Assembly (NCBI GenBank): GCA_000310025.1
Contig: FN649726.1
Location: forward strand, 62,001 to 126,000
Origin: Ectocarpus siliculosus
Taxonomy: Eukaryota > Sar > Phaeophyceae > Ectocarpales > Ectocarpaceae
Direction: 5' to 3'
DNA: 64,000 nucleotides
The position numbers were made by a program, and so were the translations under genes. The notes below the pieces were generated by a model. It was given only the letters and a program-made list of their open reading frames with translations, searched no databases and had not been told where the DNA came from. Numbering within the stretch: the stretch's first letter is position 1; each line of letters starts with the position of its first letter. Shown here piece after piece: positions 21,901 through 32,900 of the stretch.

Positions 21901-23300
21901 CAGTGTTGGATATTGGTCGGGCAGAAGGGTTCGATACAATACGCCCATCGCATCGAGAAAAAAACACAAATATCGAAATTTTGTTCGATATCCCGAAAAT
22001 GGCTCGATACGTATCGAGTATCGATACTCGATATCGATACGGCTGTTTTGAAGGCCTCAGGTTACAAGAAGAAGAGCGAGCGTTTCGCAACTACACATAC
22101 CCTGGCACACCCAAACCCTTATCTGAAGTATACAGCAGTGCGCAAGACGTGCGCGCATGGTCCGGCGGCATGGAAGTAGTGGTGTTGCCAGGTGCCAGGT
22201 GTGTGCAGTTGAACATCACGAGCACAACAACAGCGGGCACACGTTGTGATGATGTGATGTTGTTGCGCATACAAAACTGCATCGTGCAGAGGTTGGTTGT
22301 GTAGCTATGTCCACCAGATATATTTTACATTTTACAGCCAGTGTGCATGTGTGTATACACGTACACACTATAACACCGCCATACGGTTGCGGTCGAATCA
22401 GTGCAAGCTCGGCTGCGAGCAGGATTTCATTACAAAAAAACGCGGAAAAAACTCGAACACTTGGTTTTATATTATCTTACTACTTGTACCTTCAAAGTTA
22501 TGCATGCAAAATTCCACCCACCAGTAGTGGGTGCCCAACAATTAGCAGTGCACCTCGAGCGAGTATCAACTCTAGACACCCAACAGCCAAAAGGAAACAA
22601 AAGAAAAAACATGGCGAAAACATTAGTCTATGTGCGAAAATCAAACGCTTGCCAAACTTGAACACGACCACATAATAATAACCTCTATTCATCACACGCC
22701 CAAGTGGTCGGACATGAAATCAAGCACACCTTGCCATTACGTATTACAAGTCCCAAAACCAAGTTCACACAGCATAAATTGTCCGCAAGAGGTACGGCCT
22801 CTGTTGGCACTAATGTAGTAGCTCTACTGCTGAAACTGCGGGAAACGCCAAACCTACGTAAGGAGGCAAGCTGACTCTAACGGGGATGACTGCTACTCAT
22901 TCGGCAGAGGCAGCGCTATCGTCGGCAACAAAGCCTAATTCTTGAAGGCTCATGTTGCACACCGATCGATGTGGTTCTCAGGAGCTGAGACACAGGCACT
23001 GTTGGTGTGGTGTGTGGCTGGCAGGGGCTGGTGTGTGTGTGGTGTGTGGTTGTGATGGCAGTGGGGGGCGACAGGAGTAGGCGCGTAGGCGCCGGAGCGA
23101 AAAAAGGGGGTAGACAGCTGGGAAACTGACCCCCCCCCCGGTAAAAAGGGGGCCAAAATATCGAATATCGAATACCGATATCGATACCGATACCGATTCG
23201 TATCGACAAATATCGGCGTGGAAACCGGCAATACCGATACTGCGTATCGTCGATGTATATCAGTTTTGTATCGATATTCGATACCCAATATCCAACACTG
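21901..23300. mobile_element. Non-autonomous hAT-type DNA transposon, 1,400 bp
   Basis: The ends are perfect 16-bp terminal inverted repeats: CAGTGTTGGATATTGG at 21901 and its complement ending at 23300. An exact 8-bp direct repeat, CAGCTAGC, flanks the element (21893-21900 and 23301-23308). An 8-bp target duplication and a CAGTG-type terminus are the hAT hallmarks. Subterminal regions (about 21985-22045 and 23158-23290) are packed with overlapping ATCGATA/TATCGATA motifs, plausible transposase-binding sites. No transposase frame is present, so it depends on an autonomous relative. Confidence 0.88.
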
Positions 23301-23308
23301 CAGCTAGC
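23301..23308 (+). repeat. hAT target-site duplication, right
   Basis: CAGCTAGC directly following the right terminal inverted repeat; partner of 21893-21900. Confidence 0.88.
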
Positions 23309-25241
23309 CTACTTTGGCTGTGTCTCTGCATGCTGCTTGTGTGTGGCGTTTGGGGTTCGGGGGTGGCTTAATGGGGAAGCAAGGACTTCAAGGAGTTTGG
23401 TGGAGTACACTACAAGCAGTCATTGTCCGCACCCGCGTGTGGCGACAACAACTGGGGGCACCATCATGTGAAAACCTTCCTCTGCGTGTGAGAACAAAAA
23501 GGCGTGTGCGTGCCGCCACCGCTCGCGCCCCCACAACGTCCCTGCCATATTTATTTGCAAATGCGGTCCACATCTTCCCGAGGGACGATCCAATGTTATG
23601 TATGTATTCAAAGAGCTGAGCTGCATACCTTCCATATCATCGCGAGAGATGTCTGGCTCAGCAATTAATTGTGTACTCCAAGTAGGTTGGCCTTTCGAGA
23701 ATGGCTGAATGGTTGAAACGGTTCTCTAGGAACATGGGAATACTGTCTAGCCCGAAGGACAAAGTTGATCATTGCGGTGTGATTGTGTACTATTATCTTA
23801 GGCGATTAATATGCATTCACCACTCGACACCCGAGTCTGGTATCTACATAGAAGTACAACATATCACAACGAAGATGTGACGACAGTATGGCACGATGAC
23901 TCTGAGAACAACGGCGGAATTGTTCTTGCCCATTTGGACACTCCTTCGACACGTCGGGATCGGTGTGGTTTTGAACTGCATCCTTAGAAGCGTCAGAGGG
24001 GGCAGAAGGCAAAGACACCAAAGCAATAATGCCAGCATCAACAGAAACGGCATGGCAGGTTGCGGCTTAACTTCATTCACCCTTTAAATAACTCCAATCT
24101 GAACCATTGGGATTGTATTCGGTGTCGCTGTTGAAGACCAGTCGAAAACTGACTACCCGTTGAGAGTTGTAGAATGGGACCAGAACGATACGGAGTGTTG
24201 GTGCCGTCAGGCAAGCATTTTTATTGTAGCCACCAAGCGCGCTTTTTCGGGCGAACCCAAAGCCTCATCTACCAGGGAGGACAAACAAGCATCATACCAT
24301 CAACTTGGCAGCCAACCAACGTGAAACATTCAAATAAACTTTCAACCCTCTCCCTCGATGTGTCGTCGACAGGGAGAAAGGCAATATAAGTAGGTTACAG
24401 GTTGCCCGCATCGCAACAAAAAAAACGTGCTGCTCCTGCTCCAAGCTCATGTATGCAGCAGTTGTTGTCACGTCTACATGTCGGGACAGACACCGGTTGA
24501 GTCCCCCCTGATTCAACCGCACTCCTTGCCGATCGCCCCGCCGCCTTTTGGAAAATGAACAACGAGAACATACCCGTTCAGATTTAACTATTTGAAGGTC
24601 TACTACAGTCGTGACACGCTTTGCTCGCGGGGTCAGGGAACGAGGCCCAGCGCCGACTAGCCGTGTTGAAAGCTTCAACTGCCCCCATGAATCGTCTCGA
24701 AACGACCATCAGCACCACGGTTCTCCCACTCTCGAAAAGCAAGACGTGACGCTACACGAGCCGGGCTGCCTACCGTACACGTGTACCCGAGCTTAGTTAA
24801 ACAGCCACACGGCACAGACGCAAGAGTAACTGGGAAGAGGGCGCAGCGTAGGGCAAGCCGGCATTTCGGGTAGGGGGCAGGCAATACGAAGCCAAGGTAG
24901 CCCCTGTTGCCACCAAACCCCACATCTCATTTACATGAAGCCGGCTTGTGGTGCCCTCGGTCGTAACATACCATAACTAACGGCCCCGCCGACTTGCCGT
25001 CAAAAACCGGTGGGGCACACAAGAAACGAAGGTCAATGTGCAGAAACAAAAAAAGGACGGAGAGTTCAAGTCGTCCCAGCTCCGCCCCTACAACGAAGAG
25101 GGGGACACAAAAAATACTTCCTTCACACCAACACGGTTCCTCCCCTTATCCAACCACCACCCGCGTCATGTCTACATAATTCGCCAACTATCTTCCAGCA
25201 ACCCAGAAGTGCTCCCCCCCCTCCCTGCCGCCCAATCAAAA
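23309..25241. other. No supported gene
   Basis: Only short frames without motifs. The last several hundred bases before 25242 should include the 3' UTR of the minus-strand SNF7 gene. A short A/T run with ATATAT lies further on, inside that gene's intron 3 (about 25980-26000). Confidence 0.45.
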
Positions 25242-28200
25242 TCACATCGCCATGCTGGCCTCGAGCTCCCGCAGTGCTCGAGCGTCCTCGTCCTCCTCCA
25301 CCGCTACGGGCGCGCTGACGGGGGTTGTCGACGGCACCGATGGCAACTCGTACCCTTCGGGGACCTTCGATTCGGCGACCGCCGGCTGCTCGACTCCCTG
25401 GGGCGCCGCGGGCCGCGCCGTCGGCACCGCGGGGGGTGCGAGGAGCTGCTCCTCGAGGTCCGCCTCCTCAAGCATGTCTAACTCTTCCAGGAGGGCGTCG
25501 TCGTCAAAGAGGTCGTCCGCCGGCCTCGCGATCGCGTCCCCGATCTGATTGATTGTTGGGTGTGACGCCGGGTTGGGTGATCGGTTTGTGTTGGTTTGAA
25601 TGGGGGTGATATTGGGTGACTTTTGAGGGGACTCGAGATTTGAAGGCTGGGTGTTGGGGATTGTGGTGGCGAATGATCCGGTTCAACAGGTGTTTTGGTT
25701 GGTTGTGGGTGCTCCCACAGGCCACTGAAGCTAGACCGGCACTACATCGGGACAAAAACGCACCGAATGTCCCGCCGCGTCCTACATACATTTGTGTTCC
25801 TTTTCGTCTGACACAAGACACGGAGGGGCAAGTAACCAGGCACATTAAAGACAGGAAATGGGCGTCGGTATGACAACTCTTACGCATATTCCATCGGCAA
25901 GCGCAACAGGGTGCAGCTGGAATCATCCTCTCAGTGACTTGACGTGGCGTGTCGAGGCAGTGCTCTTCGTTTTGTGCGCAAAAAAAAAAAATATATATAT
26001 ATGTCGATATATGTATGACGCCCCGAAACAAATGCGGTGCAGGAAAAAAAAAAAACATCACGAGTATCGTTGGTGGTAATCGCCACGACCACATCGGCAG
26101 CAGTGGCAACAGCAACAACAACCACGCACCTGCTCCGCGATGTCCATCTCGTCCTTGATGTCGTCCATCACATCATCCACCTGGTCAACGTCCAGACGCC
26201 CCCTAGCGTCCTGCATCGCCTTCGCACCGCTCCGCATCGCGTTGAACGTCTGCATGTTCATGTTCGACCCCTCTAGAGCGATGATCTGGGGGCGTGGACA
26301 GGACAGTTCCACACGCGGCGGACAGCAGTAAGCGGAGGGGTGAGAAAAGGGGAGTGCAGACTGGGGGACAGGGGAGGTGGGGAACAGCATTGAAACGCGA
26401 AGCTGGAGCCTGCCTGATCGATCGACACTCGAAAGACGAAACGCTGCGGCGGGGCGACAAAGGAGCAGGAACACTTGCCGATAAATACCTGCAAGCCCAC
26501 GGGGGCGAAATTTTTATGCCTCGCGCCCGTGGCCAAGCTCGTGATGTTGGAAGCAAGCATGAGACCAAAGCACCACCACCAACCTTGCTTTGAAAGGAGC
26601 ATGGTTCAAGATCAGGCACCGGTTATGAAACCGGACATGTACAGCTCGCCAAGTCTGGGCTACGTTCCACGCCACAAAACAATCCTTTTCACATCATGCT
26701 GAAGGTTTGCAAGCCTTACTTGCTTAAAGGTGATTCGTTCACAAGCTCCCGGAGTTCATAGATGCACAATCTTCGCTGCGCTTCTCTTGACTAGCACCCC
26801 CCTGCCTGTCAAGAGAGGGTAGTACACCACTATGCAGCCGCTAACACCCCGGAGACCCTCTCGCTTGCCACAAGTCTGAACACAAACAACCAAACAGCGG
26901 TTTAACCGCATATTGTAGCTCTCGGCGGAAATAAGCTCAGACAGCACAACGCCAGCTCTCCTCCATCACCAGCAACGTAAACCCGTACTCACAGGCATAC
27001 GGGGCTCGACTTGGCGTTGCCTTCACCCACCCACCTGGCTCTCCAGCGTCATGCGTGCTCCGTTGAGCTTGTTGACTTCCCCTTCGTACATCTTCTTTCT
27101 CTTGAGGGCGAACAGGGCCCCTCTCTTATCCTTCGCGCTGCTTTTCGCCTTGGCATCAAGCAGCTGCGCCTTGATCTTCTTCTGAATGTGGTTTTCCCTA
27201 TATTTCCGAGTACACAAAAAGTAAAAGAAAATGAAGGTCTCCGTGTTATTTTCTCCTGTGTGACACCGGCTTGTACGTCAAATTCATATTCCGAAAGATG
27301 CAGACTGGCGCCAGAACAGGTGGGATTAGCGTTATGGCTGATCGCTGGACCTGTGTCACAGGAGTCTGACAATTAAGGCGAGATGTGTGTCTCCTACGCA
27401 CAGCACCGGCAATTGCTCGTTTTGTGTGGGTGCGGCTTCATCTTATGTGGAATCACACTGATTCCAAGGAGAACTGTACCGCATGCATACCCAAACGTGA
27501 TAGGGCATTAGAAGCATCCAATAATAACACATTTTTTTCGATAAATTCGTTCGAATATTCAGCGGCCATGACCGTTTTTTTCTATCCCACAACTCCACTG
27601 CCGTAATTGGCGGCATCGCAACTCCATACTATTATACAATGTATCAGATGAAGCCTCTAGGACGCATGGGAGTACAACATTAGCTTCACGGACACGAGCC
27701 GCATTCGGTGGAACCCAGTTCTTCAGAGGCTCTACAAACTTCGGAAGACGAGGTGGTCGCGCGGCTTTTCAGCGCTGCCAGCGGTCCCAGTTTGAACCTC
27801 ACAACGATAGCAGCCCGAAGTCGCTTAGCAAGTGATGTGCTGTGGAGAACAGCGACTACTTGTACCGCTGTATATGCGTCGTGAACACCAGCTCGGCCTC
27901 CGTGTGGCCGGCAGACGAAACATCGTTTCTGAGTCGGACGAGGCGGATATATTGCTGAGAAAAGCTGTACACAGCGGAACCCAGAGAGCGGCAATTGCTT
28001 TGGCGATTGTTGCTCTCTCGATGCTATATCACAAGGTAACCTCTACAGAACATCACACCCGGTGATACTATTATTGAAACGCCAAACATGTACAAGTGGC
28101 AAAAAAAAAGCAAAAGGTGTCGGAAAACCACTTTGAAATCACCAGGGGGTGTTATCTTGTTTGATTACTGCATGCATCTGGAATGACCTCACCAGTGCGT

Positions 28201-29581
28201 CGTGAAGAGGCCACAAAATAAGTAAGGTTTCACTGGTCACGAGCTGTCCCATGGGGCAAAATGTATCTGTACCCAATCGGCCCATCAAATGTGGGGGCCA
28301 ATCTTCACCTTCGGTAAATTGTTGACGCATCAGTAGGGGACATACTGGAGGAACGCAAAAACTGGATTGCATTCTCCATCCCTCCTTCCCCATAACATGC
28401 TTTGCCCTCGATCATTAACGCGGAGAGAGGGTTCGTTCAGCACAGCACTAGTCTAAAATATCTCTCCTGTGTTTGCTCGTGACTGCTGTGCGCTTTTCGC
28501 GCACATGAAAACAGCGTTTTTTTCACTCCAGAGAAATTCGGCCCCGCAACGTCGAGGGTCAAGGTCCGAGGTCGCCGACTGCCTTAACAATGGGAAATAT
28601 GATGTTCACATGCATACACTGCTGGCAAGTAGTTCGCACATTTCGAAAGGTTAAGTTTATACGTGTACATCGTGCGGATCATACTAAAGAACGCGTAACC
28701 TGGTTGCTTCGGTTCAAGAGCGCAAATCTACAGGAAAAGAACATCGGCAGCTCTGCAACCGTAGATACGGCGGAGAAATCTTGCAAATTTAACAGGCTAC
28801 GGCAGTCCACAGAAGCGATCGTACCGGTGTGGGCTGGAAAGGGGTTAAACTTATGCCAGCTGATGATGCACATGTGGTAAAAAATCATCCTTGCCACATC
28901 CGTCCAACCAACGGCTATTGAGTCTCATCCTGGAGCGCAAGAAAATTTATTCACAATCCGCCGCGCTGTCTCGTGTGCTTCCAAGTGTTTCTCGGTCACG
29001 CGGTCCTCTCGCTTCAGATAAAGAAACTCACATAACAGGGCCCCATATCGAACAGAAACGAGCCATGCTCTCCTCACCAATGCGTGCGGGGATGCCGTCG
29101 ACGCACTGGGTTTGGTTGCTACAGCAGCACAGCTCCCGTGCTCATGCTTATTCGCGGTTTTACAAGTAGAGTACGTGTGGACTGCAAACAATAATGTTAG
29201 TGTTCAGCAAAAGACCGCCGCAAAACCAAAGGCCGTTTTATAAATGCACGCTCGTGTCACAGAAGGGCATCACCAGGCCATAGAAACGTAGGTGTTGTGT
29301 GTGACAACGGTTTCACAGGTCTAGCGTGTCAATTCCGAAACCCTGTTCTACATCAACCCCGCGGGCTTCACAGCAGCTGGTGCCCTCTCGACAGATAGTT
29401 GCCCCGGTTCTTATATCAAAAGAACCAGGACGGGTTGTATACCTTGCGAACCAACTCCTCTTTGAGTTCGAAGCTGCCCTCACCTCTTGTCCAAGGAGTC
29501 CAGTGTCTCCCTGAGCTTGAGGATGGTGGAGGTGGTGTCCGCGGCCTGCGGCTTCGCTTTTGCTTTTCCAAACAGATTCAT
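25242..29581 (-). CDS. SNF7/CHMP4: SNF7/CHMP4 (VPS32) ESCRT-III subunit, 4 exons
   Basis: Exons 29581-29484, 27197-27035, 26285-26130 and 25544-25242 join (phases 2, 0, 0) to 239 aa, a normal length for the family. The N-terminus MNLFGKAKAKPQ and the amphipathic ILKLRETLDSLDKRE match SNF7. Exon 2 gives helix 1-2 (KKIKAQLLDAKAKSSAKDKR, ALFALKRKKMYEGEVNKL). Exon 3 gives NMNMQTFNAMRSGAKAMQ and DVDQVDDVMDDIKDEMDIAE. Exon 4 gives the acidic ELDMLEEADLEEQL, a Pro/Val-rich linker and a last helix ALRELEASMAM resembling the ALIX/Bro1-binding C-terminus of CHMP4. SNF7 polymerises on membranes for multivesicular body sorting, abscission and repair, and is recycled by VPS4. All introns are GT-AG; intron 1 is about 2.3 kb. 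It is divergent from the aldo/keto reductase, 384 bp away. Confidence 0.95.
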
Positions 29582-29965
29582 CTTTCCTCCGGCAGCGTCC
29601 AAAGTTACAGCAGCAGCAGCAGCAGCTTCAAGAGTGCGAATTTACACGCGCAAAACAGGCTCCTCCACCTAAACCCTCGTCAAAATATGCAGTGGTTTGG
29701 TCTTGATAAGGCGTGCTGTTGAATTTCTTGTCCTCGGCAGATAGAGAGAGCGTGGTGTGTGGCACGCCGACGAGTGCACCTATCCTGTATCTGGAACGGC
29801 AAGTGGTAGACAGTAGAACTCTCTCCGACAAACTTGGGCACGCGGGGCTCCGTGTGTGTTTGGTCCTACCTCAAAGTTGACATTTTCATTTGTGTGCCCC
29901 CTCCCGACTGCGATCAAGCGCTGCACGGCCCTTCAGTCCAGTCGCTGTGTGTTGCCGCCGATACC
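29582..29965. promoter_or_regulatory. Shared intergenic promoter region of SNF7 (-) and aldo/keto reductase (+)
   Basis: Only 384 bp separate the two start codons, so both core promoters and 5' UTRs must lie here or overlap. A CAG-rich stretch (about 29612-29625) lies just upstream of the SNF7 ATG. No TATA element can be assigned. Co-regulation is an inference from the spacing. Confidence 0.6.
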
Positions 29966-32900
29966 ATGAGGACCGCTGCGGCTTGCCTGGGGGCGTCCTT
30001 ATCCCTGTATGCTGTTCCATCGCGAGGCTTCCTTCCGCCTGGTAGACCAACGCTTGCGCCTTCTCGATCCGCGGTTGGAACCGGACATGGCAGCAGCAGC
30101 AGCAGCAGCAGCAGTAGCAGCGCAAGGTATGCATTATGGTGTACGTAAAACATGCTACCGCAGCCGTACGTGAAGGCCGCCGGCCGACACAACCTGTTGC
30201 GATGGCCAAATCCCCATTGGCTCCCTGGTCTCATGTCATGAGCAGCTTGGAAACCTGTACGTAAGCCTCTGCCAGCTGCAGTGTGTGAACAAAGTTGCTG
30301 TTGTGGTCTAAGCGGTGATCCTCGGCTGTAAGTCGCTGAGCCGGAGTACTGGGCAGCACCAGGCAACGAGCACCCACCCCGAACACTCTCCTGCACACCC
30401 GCCATTGTAGTGCGTCTCTATTGAGCGTGGAAGTGTCGTGGTCGGTCGGTGTATGCAGATAAGATGTTGTTGTTGTTGTCCTGTGTCACTGCTGTGTCTT
30501 TCGTGCCTTGAATGCGATGGTTGATGTTTTTGCTCAGTCAGACGATGTTCACGCGTACACACTGACTGGTATACAGGACACAACGGGCATGAGGGGCAAG
30601 AGAGAGGCTGAACACAGAGTGATCGCTGTAGGTGTACTCTTAGGCACTTCGGCCTCGACCCGTGGGTGCGATCGCTGGACTGCAGTCGCAACCGGGAAAC
30701 AAATCGCGCCCCTCCTTGGACATGTCACATCATATCACTAATGTACCTGTTTGGTCGAGCTCCCCAACCGCCACGGACGTGTATCCGCAAGCGAGGGTTT
30801 GCACCTGGAGGTGCTGACACGTCATCAGCATCGACCACGGAAAGATCTCGACCGATTTTCCTATCAACTGCTGTGTATTTCGGCGTCTGGGCCCTGTCCC
30901 TCGTCTCAACATCGTGCGGACATCGCTCGTTAAGATTCCGGCAAGGGCGGACGGGTCACGAGAGGAACGACCAATAACTCGGACAATTTCTCCACGATGC
31001 AATCCCTCCGTCGTTCTCCGAAGACACAACAGCAGTCCAGCAGCGGTGTAAGGGATGCCCAGTGTCCACGCTGGTGGATTCGTAGAACCTCCCCCGCCGC
31101 CAAGAAAAGATTCGCTCGTTTGTGTCCGACCTTACACGTGACCCTTCTGCCCGCCGTCGCCTTGGCTTTGATCCGCCGCACCTTGTTGTCCCGCTTTCTT
31201 CGACGCAGTAGCGCTCGGTCCAGGGGCGGGGGGCTGCACATGTCCCTGGGATTGAGAGACGGTGACGTTTTCTGGGCGAAGGAGCTCCGGCTGGGGATGG
31301 AGTGAGTACAACGGCGCATGGAAAATAATTCCTTGTGCTGACCTGCCAGATACTAATATGTAAATAATATCTACGTGAAAATTTGTTCGGCATGGCCACG
31401 CGTACGATAAAAAATCCACGGTCCATTTCGATTTTTGCGTGCGCCCTGCCGCTGCTATTTTGCGCCGACATGCCATGAAGGGCGAGGAGCCGCACACGCG
31501 GAGCAGCGCTTATTTTCCTTCAGTTTACGGTTCAGCGGCTTTTGATGTTGCTGAACGGTTCTGTTTGGTTTCTTACCCTTTCCTGGTTGGCTTAATTCCC
31601 GTTGTTCGTTATGATTTCGCCTCCCTTTTTTTTTGTTTCGATTGCTTGTGTTTTTGTCGCTGCCTTGTTGTCCGGCAACAACAATAACAATAACATACGA
31701 CGCCACCACCACCACCACCAACAACCTCGACGACGACATCAATAACACAACAGGTACAGCCGGCTAGGGAAGAGCGACCTCGTGGTTAGCAAGGCGTGCC
31801 TTGGCACGATGACGTGGGGGGAGCAGAATAACGACGAAGAGGCCTTCGAGCAGTGCAACATGGCCTTCCACGAGTTTGGCGTCAACTTCATTGTGAGTAT
31901 CGTGTTGACCCGAATATGCACCCTCAAGCTGTGAGTTTCATGCTCTTTTTTTGAGTACGCAATGCTGTGCGGAGGAATTCGCCTCATTTCAGCGTTTTTC
32001 GACTCTTTGCGAAGGGCAAGGAGTGAATCTACACGCAAGCTAGAGGAGAGTACTGACGCAAACATGTACCACCTAGTTGAAGGAAGCTTCAGATGGGCGG
32101 TTACAGCCCCTGGCGTAACTGGAATGAAGCGAACGTTTGTTAGCGGGGGCTCTTGCAACGGGCGTGGAGTGAATCTACACGCGAGCTAGAGGAGAGTACT
32201 GACGCAAAGATGTACCGCCAGGTTGAAGGAAGCTTCGAATGGGCGGTTACAGCCCCTGGAGTAGCTGGGCGCGTACTGCGGCACTTCTCCATTGAGAGGG
32301 ATCCCTACCAACGTTGGGAAATGTTTTCGCGCCGCTCCCGGCCACCCTCGAACTCGGCTCGTTCTCGTTTTTGATCTGAATGAAAATGAAAGGATGCGGC
32401 GGAAATGTACCCGGTGCCACCCAAGCCGGAGACGCAGGGTAGGACGGAGATAGCCTTGGGAAAGTGGCTCAAGTCCGTCGCGAGGCACAACGTAGTTGTG
32501 GCCACCAAGGTGAGGAAAGCACCTCCTCGGACTGCTCAATCGGCCATGCTTCCGTCCATTGGATCCTGTTACGTGGGAAACTTGCGAGTGCACAGCTGTA
32601 CGTTAGGGTGACGGCAACGAACATAGCGTTAGACGAATTGTGTGTTTCAATAGTCGCAGCGGCTCTTTTGTCCAGTCGATAACGAGAAATGAAGCAATGT
32701 TGGTGATGGCCCCCCAGAATATGGACTCTCCCTGAGCATAGCACAGTCTGCCCAATCGCGCCCTCCACCCAACCGGGGGACGTTCATCCAATCGCTCTCT
32801 ATCTTATTTGCCGGGTATAATTGTCCATGAGATGTCCTCACGTCCGTCTCCCTTCCCCCTGCAAGGGTGTCGGGGTATAATCGCGTGTCGAGCTGGCTCT

